The position numbers were made by a program, and so were the translations under genes. The notes below the pieces were generated by a model. That model worked only from the letters and a program-made list of their open reading frames with translations. It was not told the origin of the DNA and ran no database searches. 35,951 nucleotides of DNA from NCBI GenBank assembly GCA_030684355.1, contig JAUXTN010000028.1:1-35951 (forward strand), in the 5' to 3' direction. The first letter of the stretch is position 1. Each line of letters begins with the position of its first letter. Positions 25,107-32,216 of the stretch are shown here, in pieces. This DNA is from Pseudomonadota bacterium. GTDB lineage: Bacteria > Myxococcota_A > UBA796 > SXON01.

Positions 25107-26230
25107 CACCCGATCCGGCACCGCCGCGCCACGACCTCGTCCACCACGTCCACCGCGCGATGGAGCTCGTCGGTCGGCACGTATTCGTCCGCCTTGTGGG
25201 CCACGTCGATGCTGCCCGGCCCGAAGACCAGCGTGCGCATGCCGAGCCGCTCGAAGTTCCCGCCGTCGGTCGCGAAGGACGCCGCGGCGGTGTCCGGCGC
25301 GGAGGCCCAGGGGCGGAGCAGGTCCTCCAGCGGCGTGCCCGAGGGGGTCAACATCGCGGGGGTGACGCGGACGAGCTCGGCCTGTACGGCGCCGAGCGGC
25401 TCGACGGCGGCGCGCAGCTCTTCGAAGAGGGCCTCGGGAGCCATGCCGGGGAGGGGGCGGAAGCCGACGTCGATGACGCAGCGATCCGGCACGATGTTGA
25501 CGGCGCTGCCGCCGTGGATCGTGGCGACGTTCATCACGACGAACGGGCGCTCCAGCAGGTCTGCGAAGCGCACGTCCTGGCGCCACCGGTCGGCGAGGGC
25601 GTCGAGGGCGTCGAGGACATTCGCGGCGAGCCGGATCGCGTTTCGACCGAGGTCGGGCTTGCTCGAATGCGCCGCCACACCCGCGCAGGTGATGCGCGCG
25701 GCGACGTGGCCCGGGTGCATCCGCAACATCCGGAACGAGGTCGGCTCGCCGATGAGGGCGAGGCTCGGGAGGGAGCGCCCCTCGGCCGAGAACCGGTCCG
25801 CCAGGGAGCGCGAGCCGAGGCACCCGACCTCCTCGTCGTGGGTGAAGACGAGGACGAGCTCGCGGCGGAGGTCCTTGGGGGGCGTGCGGGTGAGCGCCGC
25901 GACGATCGCCGCGAGGAACGCCTTCATGTCGCACGCGCCGCGCCCGACGAGCCGATCGCCACGGCGGGTGAGCCGGAAGGGGTCGGAGGTCCACGGCTGG
26001 CCGACAACGGGCACGACGTCCATGTGCCCGGAGAGCACGATGCCGTCGGTGCCGGCGGGGCCCGCGGAGCACACGAGGTTGCACTTGCCGGGCTCCGGGG
26101 CATCGAGCCGCTCGACCCGCATGCCCACCGCCTCCAGGCGCTCGGCGAGCTCCGCGGCGATGCCGGTCACCGGCTGATCGGAGACCGTCGGCCAGGCGAC
26201 CAGCCGCTCGAGCAGCGCTTCAACGTCCAT
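25106..26230 (-). CDS. argE: Acetylornithine deacetylase (M20 family)
   Basis: ArgE hydrolyses N-acetyl-L-ornithine to ornithine and acetate in arginine synthesis, using two metal ions. The protein is 374 residues, the normal length. M20 metal ligands are visible: S-G-H69-M-D71-V-V-P, G-A-C-D101-M-K, the catalytic pair D-E133-E134-V-G-C, G-E-P-T near 170, and a late histidine in V-A-H-K-A-D-E. The lid domain starts at about 175 (H-P-G-H-V-A-A). Its start lies inside the end of the upstream minus-strand gene (11-base overlap), so it is cotranscribed with that eCIS-flanking gene. Related M20 enzymes (succinyl-diaminopimelate desuccinylase) are an alternative, but the motif spacing fits ArgE. 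Confidence 0.92.
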   Translation of the reverse strand: MDVEALLERLVAWPTVSDQPVTGIAAELAERLEAVGMRVERLDAPEPGKCNLVCSAGPAGTDGIVLSGHMDVVPVVGQPWTSDPFRLTRRGDRLVGRGACDMKAFLAAIVAALTRTPPKDLRRELVLVFTHDEEVGCLGSRSLADRFSAEGRSLPSLALIGEPTSFRMLRMHPGHVAARITCAGVAAHSSKPDLGRNAIRLAANVLDALDALADRWRQDVRFADLLERPFVVMNVATIHGGSAVNIVPDRCVIDVGFRPLPGMAPEALFEELRAAVEPLGAVQAELVRVTPAMLTPSGTPLEDLLRPWASAPDTAAASFATDGGNFERLGMRTLVFGPGSIDVAHKADEYVPTDELHRAVDVVDEVVARRCRIG

Positions 26231-27119
26231 CGGCCTTCTTGCCTCTCCGGGGGGCCTTCGCGGGTTGGGTCACGGCCGGTGCGGCGACCTCGCGCGCCTC
26301 GTCCTGCATCGGGGAGACGGCGGGCGTCTCCACGCGCGCCACCTCGGCTTCCGGTGTCGGGCTGGACTTCGCGGTTTTTTCGGGCGTTCTTTCGCGCGCA
26401 GCCTCCTCCGCCGCTCCGCCGGTGGCCGCCGGCTTCTTCTCGTCCTTCTTCTGCGCGTCGGCCTCTTCCTCCGCCACGTCCCACCACCGGTGCGTGGGGT
26501 TGTTCCGGTTGATGGGAACGGTCTCGCTGGTGGAGGTGATCCTGAGGATCGCGTCGGCGCGCTGGAAGAGCGCGGGCGCCTTGGTCGCGGGCGCGCTCTC
26601 GCCCTCGCCGACGAAGGGCCGCTCTTCCGGGGCCATCGAGGGCGCGGCGACTCCGGAGGGGAGCTCCACCTGGGCGGGCACGGTGTCGAACGCCGCGCGC
26701 TCCTTGGCGACCGCCTGGTCGAGCAGGTGGGCGCCGCGGGAGAGGTCCCCCGCGCACAGCGCCTGCGCGGCGCGTCGGTAGAGCAACGTCGTCTGGTGCC
26801 ACCGCGTCGGGTCTGGCAGCGTGAACCCGCTCGCTCCGCGCGCCACGCGGAGTTGCCACTCCCGACGGTCACCCATCTCTTTCTGCTCGGCGTGCTGCAC
26901 CATCTGGATCTCGGCGAGCCGGCGCTCCACGAAGGCGAGCAGGGCGTCCCGTTTCTCGGTGGCGGCCCCGAGCAGGGAGCCCACCTGGCTGTTCCCTACC
27001 TTCTTCGCCAAAAGCGCCAATTCCTTCCCGCCCGCATCGCGAAGGCGATCGCGCGTCCCGCCCCGCGCGCGGGTCACCGGCGCGTCGCCGAGGCCGGGGG
27101 TCCGTTTCTGCTGGCTCAC
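26220..27119 (-). CDS. Hypothetical eCIS-flanking protein with disordered acidic/basic tail
   Basis: A protein of 299 residues from GTG 27119. Residues about 30-55 contain V-G-N-S-Q-V-G-S-L-L, which matches the G-N-x-A-V-x-x-L-L motif often seen near the N-terminus of DUF4157 and other eCIS cargo-type proteins. Residues 50-150 are helical and charged. Residues about 215-299 are a low-complexity tail (Glu/Ala/Lys/Pro) ending in a basic cluster R-R-G-K-K-A. No catalytic motif seen. It is divergent from the structural operon by 69 bases and overlaps the argE start. It could be a cargo or a cargo-loading factor; this is inference from the motif and position. Confidence 0.65.
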   Translation of the reverse strand: MSQQKRTPGLGDAPVTRARGGTRDRLRDAGGKELALLAKKVGNSQVGSLLGAATEKRDALLAFVERRLAEIQMVQHAEQKEMGDRREWQLRVARGASGFTLPDPTRWHQTTLLYRRAAQALCAGDLSRGAHLLDQAVAKERAAFDTVPAQVELPSGVAAPSMAPEERPFVGEGESAPATKAPALFQRADAILRITSTSETVPINRNNPTHRWWDVAEEEADAQKKDEKKPAATGGAAEEAARERTPEKTAKSSPTPEAEVARVETPAVSPMQDEAREVAAPAVTQPAKAPRRGKKADGR

Positions 27120-27188
27120 GGCGCAATCCTATCCGATCCGCCAGCCCGGGCGGCGAGACCGGGCGTACCCGCGTAGAATCTGCCGCCC
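27120..27188. promoter_or_regulatory. Divergent promoter region of the eCIS operon
   Basis: The 69-base gap between divergent starts holds TAGGAT on the minus strand (27126-27131, 6 bases before the GTG at 27119) and TAGAAT on the plus strand (27174-27179, 9 bases before ATG 27189). Both are good -10 hexamers without a clear -35. Their closeness to the start codons suggests leaderless or near-leaderless messages, or an activator-dependent promoter. Confidence 0.4.
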
Positions 27189-27647
27189 ATGGCCATGGAT
27201 CCAACGCGCCGCCTCCGCCGTCGTGTCCCCGGGGACGACCTGGCCCCCGACGAGCGTGGGCTCGCGCGCCTCCTCGCCCGCGACGCCCCCGACACGCGCC
27301 GCGACCCCGTGCCCCCCCGCGACAAGGCCGGCGTGCGCGTGCCGACCCAGCGGGACACCACGCGGGTGGCATCCTGCCGGCCGAACGCCCCGCTGCTCAT
27401 CCGCATCGTCCGTTACCCGTTCGCGTTGGCCACGACGCGCGGCTCGCGCCAGAAGTACCGGGGAGAGGTGGACAAGTTCATCCGCATCGATTGGTCCGCG
27501 GAGGTGGCGGCGGCTCTTGCCGAACGCCAAAGACTGAGGTTTACTTCCGCGGGGCGTGGGCGGCCGTTGCCGTTCACCGTGCGCCCCTCCACCTGGTCGC
27601 TCCTCCCGCCCGACCCCTACACGCCCAAGCCTGGAGACAAACGTTGA
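27189..27647 (+). CDS. Small hypothetical protein, first gene of the eCIS operon
   Basis: A protein of 152 residues; ATG 27189 and ATG 27195 are both possible. The N-terminal 60 residues are rich in Arg, Asp and Pro and probably disordered. The rest has R-P-N-A-P-L-L-I-R-I-V, then K-Y-R-G-E-V-D-K-F-I-R-I-D-W, and a Pro-rich end. No signal peptide or membrane segment. Its stop overlaps the TTG start of the cap gene by TTGA, which ties it to the particle operon. I do not recognise the family; small accessory or assembly protein is inferred from position only. Confidence 0.65.
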   Translation: MAMDPTRRLRRRVPGDDLAPDERGLARLLARDAPDTRRDPVPPRDKAGVRVPTQRDTTRVASCRPNAPLLIRIVRYPFALATTRGSRQKYRGEVDKFIRIDWSAEVAAALAERQRLRFTSAGRGRPLPFTVRPSTWSLLPPDPYTPKPGDKR

Positions 27648-28531
27648 ATCCCGCCGAAGAAGCAGAGCTCCTCCGCGCCACGGGTGGACCCGCGTCCGGA
27701 CGGAACATCATCGGCGAGACGACCGAGGCCATCCACAAGTTCCTGCTCGAGGGCTACAAGCTCACCGACATGCCGCCGCGCATCGAGGAGGAGTTCAAGT
27801 TCGTCCCGAAGGACCGGGAGGAGATCCTCTACATCTACATGTACCGGGTGGCCCAGAACACCAACCTGATGAACCAGAAGCGCCTGCGTCAGGCGCCGGT
27901 GTTCGTGAAGGACGACCCGGAGAAGGGCGGCGAGATCTACTACCACCGCCCCCCGGTCCTGCTCGACCTCTTCTACCTGATCTCGGTGCACTCGAAGTTC
28001 CGGTCGGATGCCGAGCGGCTCATGGGCTGGGTCCTCCTCCGTCTCAACGAGGCCACGCACCTCATCTACCGCCCGCGCCGCTTCCTCCTGCCGGACGGCC
28101 GCGAGGTCGACAGCCTCGGCCGCACCTACGACGCGAAGAACTTCGAGGGCCAGAAGGTCAACGCCGAGGGCGAGGCCGAAGATGACGACGGCCTCTTCAT
28201 CGAAAAAGTTTCGCTCGCGCTCGTCGATGATCTCACCGTTGGCGACGCGATCAACCTGTTCACGCTGCACGAAGCTCCATACCGCCCGTTCTTGACCTAC
28301 CGGGCGCGCGTGGCGCTAGATGGACCGCTCTACAAGTCTTCCGGCGGTGCGACCATCCGGTTGCCTCGCCTGGAGAGGACCTCGCCTCCGACGGACGGCC
28401 AGGGGGACTCCCCCAATGGCCGGAAACGCTCGGGGCGCGGGGCTCCCCCCGCCACGCTCAGAACGCCCCCCGGGCCGAAACCGTACATGCTCCGCAAGAA
28501 CGCGGACGCTGACAATGAATCGGAGGATTGA
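27644..28531 (+). CDS. DUF4255 / Pvc16-N-like tail cap protein
   Basis: I choose TTG 27644: GGAGA lies nine bases upstream, it overlaps the preceding stop by TTGA, and family similarity begins here. This gives 295 residues. The core (about 20-215) follows the DUF4255/Pvc16 N-terminal pattern: an N-terminal helix with T-T-E-A-I-H-K-F-L-L, and the hallmark R-P-P-V-L-L-D-L-F-Y-L-I-S-V near 104-117. Then comes the S-D-A-E-R-L-M-G-W-V-L helix. In Afp/PVC particles the Pvc16/Afp16 cap closes the end of the tube and sheath. Residues 225-295 are a Pro/Gly/Arg-rich tail. An insert with E-A-E-D-D-D-G near 175 is acidic. The sheath gene starts 9 bases after its stop. Confidence 0.85.
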   Translation: MNPAEEAELLRATGGPASGRNIIGETTEAIHKFLLEGYKLTDMPPRIEEEFKFVPKDREEILYIYMYRVAQNTNLMNQKRLRQAPVFVKDDPEKGGEIYYHRPPVLLDLFYLISVHSKFRSDAERLMGWVLLRLNEATHLIYRPRRFLLPDGREVDSLGRTYDAKNFEGQKVNAEGEAEDDDGLFIEKVSLALVDDLTVGDAINLFTLHEAPYRPFLTYRARVALDGPLYKSSGGATIRLPRLERTSPPTDGQGDSPNGRKRSGRGAPPATLRTPPGPKPYMLRKNADADNESED

Positions 28532-28540
28532 GGACCACAA

Positions 28541-30340
28541 ATGGAATACCATACCCCAGGCGTTTACATCCGCGAGGTCGACAGCGGCCCGAAGCCGATC
28601 TCCTCGGTCTCGACCAGCACCCCGGGCTTCATCGGCCTCTTTGAGTTCCACCCCCCGCACGACGCGATCGCGATCACCGGGAGCAACGGCAAGCGCCAGC
28701 TCCGCGGCAAGGTCGTTCCGCAGCTCGTCGACGAGAAGGGCGCCGTCAAGGGCGACGCCAACGAGGCCTCCACGGCCCTCGCCTCGGCGTTCAAGCTCGG
28801 CCGCAAGGACGTGCGCGACGTGAAGAAGTACCTCGAGCTCTTCGGCGCTCCGAAGGCGGGCCCCGCCGCGCCGAAGTTCGAGCCCGGCGCCAAGGGCAAG
28901 GTCAAGATCACCTGGGCCGAGAAGTCGGTCGAGATCGCCGAAGTCAACATGGCCGTCGACGGCAAGGTCGTCACCGACAGTGACGAGTCGGTGGAGAAGC
29001 TCCTCAACAGCCTCCACGAGACCTTCCCGCTCGAGAAGGCCGCCCCGAAGACCGCCGCGGACGTGCTCGCGGTCTACGGCTACGACGTGAAGGGCACCGA
29101 AGGCACCGCGCTCCGCTCGGAGTACTCGGTCCCCCCGGTCGGCATCACGAACAAGGCCGAGTTCTTCCGCTGGCTCCAGAGCTACTTCGCGCAGTACCTC
29201 ATCGAGACCCGCCCCATCGAGGACCTCGTCGGGCGCACCTTCACCGACCTCGACGAAGCGGCGGACGCCGTCTACGAAGCCATCGCGAACGACGACGCGC
29301 TGAAGAAGGAGTTCCGCGACTTCCTCTCCCAGCCCTCCGTCTTCAACTTCGTGGCGGGCGTCAACGGCTTCTACGACAACGGCGGCGGCAAGTGCTACGT
29401 CTACCTCATGGGCGCGCCGGACACGACGGCCTCCATCCGTGAGAACCAGGCGGACAAGCTCGGTCTCTACGCGTTCGACGACGTGGACGACATGGCCCTC
29501 ATGGTCGCCCCGGGCCTCCTCCCGCACCAGCAGAAGGAGATGCTCGAGCTCTGCGAGATCCGCAAGGACCGCTTCGCCATCCTCGATGGGCCGATCGTCT
29601 CCGACGGCGCGATGGACATCCCGGCCTCGAACAAGGGCTACGGCGCCATCTACGTGCCCTGGCTCAAGATCACGAAGCCGAGCTGGTTCACCGGCAACCA
29701 GGACCACATCAAGGTCACCGGCCCGAACCGCCGCAAGCTCATCAAGACCGAGAAGAACGAGCTCTTCGTGCCCCCCTCCGGGCACATGGCGGGCGTGTTC
29801 GCGCGGGTCGACTCCGAGCGTGGCGTGCACAAGGCCCCGGCGAACGAGATCACGATGGGCATCGTCGGCCTGTCGCAGAACATCAACCGCCTCGAGCAGG
29901 GCCAGTACAACGATCGCGGCATCAACGTGATCCGCATCTTCAAGGACCGCGGCATCCGCGTCTGGGGTGCGCGCACCCTCGGCACGATGTCCGACGCCTC
30001 CTGGAAGTACATCAACGTGCGCCGCCTCTTCATCATGATCGAGCAGTCGATCATGATCGGCAGCCAGTGGGCGGTGTTCGAGCCGAACGACCACACCCTC
30101 TGGAAGAAGCTGACCCGCGACGTGCGCGCGTACCTCATGCGCGTGTGGCGCTCCGGCGCGCTCTTCGGCCAGACCCCGGAAGAGGCCTTCTACGTCAAGT
30201 GTGACGACGAGACGAACCCGCGCTACCTCATCGACGCGGGCCAGGTCAACGTGCAGATCGGCATCTGCCCGGTGAAGCCGGCGGAGTTCGTCATCTTCAG
30301 CATCGGCCAGTGGGACGGCGGCGCGCTCATCGAGGAGTAG
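28541..30340 (+). CDS. Contractile sheath protein 1 (major sheath candidate)
   Basis: A protein of 599 residues. The N-terminus T-P-G-V-Y-I-R-E-V-D-S-G and S-T-P-G-F-I-G-L is the conserved strand that links sheath subunits. The core resumes at about 266 with F-V-A-G-V-N-G-F-Y-D-N-G-G-G. Further family marks are R-F-A-I-L-D-G-P, P-P-S-G-H-M-A-G-V-F-A, G-I-N-V-I-R-I-F, R-V-W-G-A-R-T-L, W-A-V-F-E-P-N-D-H-T-L-W, and a C-terminal strand P-V-K-P-A-E-F-V-I-F. Such subunits stack around the tube and contract to drive it out. Residues about 38-265 are much longer than the short link of minimal sheaths, implying an inserted surface domain. An intrinsic terminator follows directly. Confidence 0.95.
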   Translation: MEYHTPGVYIREVDSGPKPISSVSTSTPGFIGLFEFHPPHDAIAITGSNGKRQLRGKVVPQLVDEKGAVKGDANEASTALASAFKLGRKDVRDVKKYLELFGAPKAGPAAPKFEPGAKGKVKITWAEKSVEIAEVNMAVDGKVVTDSDESVEKLLNSLHETFPLEKAAPKTAADVLAVYGYDVKGTEGTALRSEYSVPPVGITNKAEFFRWLQSYFAQYLIETRPIEDLVGRTFTDLDEAADAVYEAIANDDALKKEFRDFLSQPSVFNFVAGVNGFYDNGGGKCYVYLMGAPDTTASIRENQADKLGLYAFDDVDDMALMVAPGLLPHQQKEMLELCEIRKDRFAILDGPIVSDGAMDIPASNKGYGAIYVPWLKITKPSWFTGNQDHIKVTGPNRRKLIKTEKNELFVPPSGHMAGVFARVDSERGVHKAPANEITMGIVGLSQNINRLEQGQYNDRGINVIRIFKDRGIRVWGARTLGTMSDASWKYINVRRLFIMIEQSIMIGSQWAVFEPNDHTLWKKLTRDVRAYLMRVWRSGALFGQTPEEAFYVKCDDETNPRYLIDAGQVNVQIGICPVKPAEFVIFSIGQWDGGALIEE

Positions 30341-30356
30341 CCCGACCCCCCGACGC

Positions 30357-30396
30357 GGCCGGGACGGGGGGGCAACCCCGCGTCCCGGCCTTTCTT
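30357..30396 (+). terminator. Intrinsic terminator directly after sheath gene 1
   Basis: GGCCGGGACG (30357-30366) pairs perfectly with CGTCCCGGCC (30381-30390), with G-run/C-run pairing inside, and TTTCTT follows (30391-30396). It sits between two genes of the same operon, so it probably lets part of the transcripts stop after the sheath and raises sheath output over the later genes. Confidence 0.78.
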
Positions 30397-30428
30397 AGTA
30401 GAAGCAGCAGCAGTACAGGAGCATCGTC

Positions 30429-30794
30429 ATGGAGCTGAAGACCGAGTACGAGTTCATCCTCCCCCGAGGCTACGTCGACAAGGACGGCACGCTCCATCGC
30501 GAGGGTGTCATGCGCCTGGCGAACGCGAAGGACGAGATCGTCCCGCTGAACGACATGCGGGTGCAGCGCAACCGCGCCTACCTGATCATCGTGCTGCTCA
30601 GCCGCGTGATCCCGCGTCTCGGGACGCTCGGCGAGGTCAACACCGGCGTGATCGAGAACCTGTTCGCAGGCGACCTCCGCTTCCTCGAAGAGATGTACAA
30701 CCGCATCAACGAGGACGAAGCCGTCATCCAGGTCACGTGCCCCGAGTGCGGGGCCAAGTTCGAGAAGGAGTTCGGTCGCCTGGGGGAATCGTAA
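30429..30794 (+). CDS. Small conserved eCIS protein with a CxxC motif
   Basis: A protein of 121 residues; ATG 30429 has AGGAG upstream. It begins T-E-Y-E-F-I-L-P-R-G-Y-V-D-K-D-G-T-L-H, a pattern I know from small proteins placed between sheath and tube genes in many eCIS loci, and continues with L-S-R-V-I-P-R-L-G. The C-terminal C-P-E-C could hold half a metal site, possibly shared between subunits. A role in assembly, like small tail-assembly proteins of phages, is inferred. No signal peptide. It overlaps the next gene. Confidence 0.8.
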   Translation: MELKTEYEFILPRGYVDKDGTLHREGVMRLANAKDEIVPLNDMRVQRNRAYLIIVLLSRVIPRLGTLGEVNTGVIENLFAGDLRFLEEMYNRINEDEAVIQVTCPECGAKFEKEFGRLGES

Positions 30795-30949
30795 GCTACC
30801 CCTTGGAGAACATCTTCAAGGAGGTAGCGTTCATCGCGTACCACTTCCATTGGGACCGTGAGACCTGCCTCGTGATGCCGCACAAGGAGCGGCATGCGTG
30901 GGTGAAGGAAATCTCGGCGATCAACGAAAAGATCAACGCGCCCAGGTAG
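30737..30949 (+). CDS. Very small eCIS protein (DUF6760-like), start uncertain
   Basis: The conserved part, Y-P-L-E-N-I-F-K-E-V-A-F-I-A-Y-H-F-H-W followed by a basic/helical segment with W-V-K-E-I-S-A-I-N, matches tiny proteins found in other eCIS loci as far as I recall. Homologues usually start two or three residues before Y-P-L. Here that point (30788-30796) holds ATC, GTA and AGC, so there is no standard start. Options are GTG 30737 or 30746, overlapping the previous gene, or TTG 30803, which would remove Y-P. The coordinates given use GTG 30737 (70 residues). The gene is real by content; the start is not settled. Role unknown, perhaps in sheath or baseplate assembly. Confidence 0.7.
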   Translation: MPRVRGQVREGVRSPGGIVSYPLENIFKEVAFIAYHFHWDRETCLVMPHKERHAWVKEISAINEKINAPR

Positions 30950-30962
30950 GGCTTGACAGGTT

Positions 30963-30992
30963 GGCCCCCGCCCGCCCCGGTGTGCGGGGGCC
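30963..30992 (+). promoter_or_regulatory. Perfect hairpin before sheath gene 2
   Basis: GGCCCCCG (30963-30970) and CGGGGGCC (30985-30992) form an 8-base-pair stem in the 63-base gap before ATG 31013. A TTGACA (30953-30958) stands just upstream but has no -10 partner. No T-run follows. It may slow polymerase, protect the message or act as an operator. Confidence 0.4.
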
Positions 30993-31012
30993 GACATTCT
31001 CCATCGAGCGCC

Positions 31013-32200
31013 ATGCGTCCAGGCATCAGCATCCAGCACGGGTCCCTCGCGAACCGCTCGCAGGGGCTCGTCCGTTGCGACATCGGCGGCGTGATCGGCT
31101 TCCTCACGCGGGAGCGCTGGCCGGAGGACGCCTCCGCGGGCGACTTCATCGAGATCGTCCTCCGCCGATGGAGCGAGCTCGACGATCATCCGCAGCGCCT
31201 GCTGTTCGACCTCGCGTCGCGCCGCGCGGTCCGGTCGTTCTTCGAGAACGGCGGCGACACCCTCCACCTCTTCGCCGTGTGCGTGGAGTCGGAGGACGAG
31301 CTCAAGTATCGGACCGGGGACGACGGTCCCCTCGCGCCGCTCCTGCATCGCCTCCGGGCGGAGGACGACATCGCGCTCCTGGCGGTGCCCTCGGCCGCGT
31401 ACATGCGCTGCGAGGTGCTGCGCAACGGGAAGGTCCGCTGTGACGCGGACGCCCTCTACGACGAGCTGCTGGCCCACTGCCGGCAGATGACGAACCGCTT
31501 CCTCCTCGTGGACGCGCCCCGGGGCCTCCACGGGGACGTGCTGCTGCGGTGGTTCGAGGCCTTCCGGGAGCGCGAGCCGGAGAACCGCAGCTACGGCGCC
31601 GTCTACTACCCCTGGCTCAAGCGCGGGGACGAGACCTTCCCGCCGTCCGGGTCGATGATGGGCGTGTTCGCGCGCACGGAGCTCGACCGCGCGCCCTTCG
31701 GGGTGGCGTGGCCGCCGGCGAACGTGCCGGTCCTCGGCGTGACCCACACCGAGGTCGACATGGACTGGGGCGAGGCCGGCCAGATCAGCGACGCCGGGCT
31801 CAACCCCATCGTGGTCCAGCCGGGCCGCGGCGTGGTCGTCTGGGGCGCGCGGACCATGTCGATGGACCCCGCGTGGACCTTCATCAACAGCCGCCGCATC
31901 GTCAGCATGATCACGGAGCAGCTCCGGCGCGACAACGAGTGGGCCGTCTTCGAGGTCAACGATCCGTCCTTGTGGAAGGTCATCGAGCGCGACGTGATGG
32001 TGCGGCTTTCCCAGTTCTGGGAAGCCGGATTGATCTCCGGGACTCGATCCCGGGCGGAATATTCGGTAGAATGCAACGAGGGCACGAACCCGCTTGAAGC
32101 CCGGGATAGCGGGATGCTGAACGTGCAGGTTGCGTTACGTCCGGTTGGGACGATGGAGCGGATCCTCATCGATCTGCGGTTAGGTACCGGCGGCCCCTGA
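31013..32200 (+). CDS. Contractile sheath protein 2 (short, divergent)
   Basis: I choose ATG 31013, since the sheath-like N-terminus (R-P-G-I-S-I-Q-H-G) begins here; an upstream ATG-less extension to 30953 has no family match. The protein is 395 residues. Family marks are S-F-F-E-N-G-G-D-T-L-H, Y-Y-P-W-L-K, F-P-P-S-G-S-M-M-G-V-F-A, V-V-W-G-A-R-T-M, W-A-V-F-E-V-N-D-P-S-L-W and a closing V-A-L-R-P-V strand. It lacks the large insert of sheath 1 and its junction loops differ. In Afp/PVC systems several sheath paralogues coexist, the minor one often sitting at the baseplate end. That role is inferred here. The tube gene starts 16 bases later. Confidence 0.92.
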   Translation: MRPGISIQHGSLANRSQGLVRCDIGGVIGFLTRERWPEDASAGDFIEIVLRRWSELDDHPQRLLFDLASRRAVRSFFENGGDTLHLFAVCVESEDELKYRTGDDGPLAPLLHRLRAEDDIALLAVPSAAYMRCEVLRNGKVRCDADALYDELLAHCRQMTNRFLLVDAPRGLHGDVLLRWFEAFREREPENRSYGAVYYPWLKRGDETFPPSGSMMGVFARTELDRAPFGVAWPPANVPVLGVTHTEVDMDWGEAGQISDAGLNPIVVQPGRGVVVWGARTMSMDPAWTFINSRRIVSMITEQLRRDNEWAVFEVNDPSLWKVIERDVMVRLSQFWEAGLISGTRSRAEYSVECNEGTNPLEARDSGMLNVQVALRPVGTMERILIDLRLGTGGP

Positions 32201-32216
32201 GCTTCGGAGGTGTTCT

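Noticed and set aside
23781..26177. Plus-strand open frame of 798 codons across hutF and argE
   Set aside because: It crosses the end of hutF in another frame and runs opposite argE; both real genes have intact catalytic motifs.
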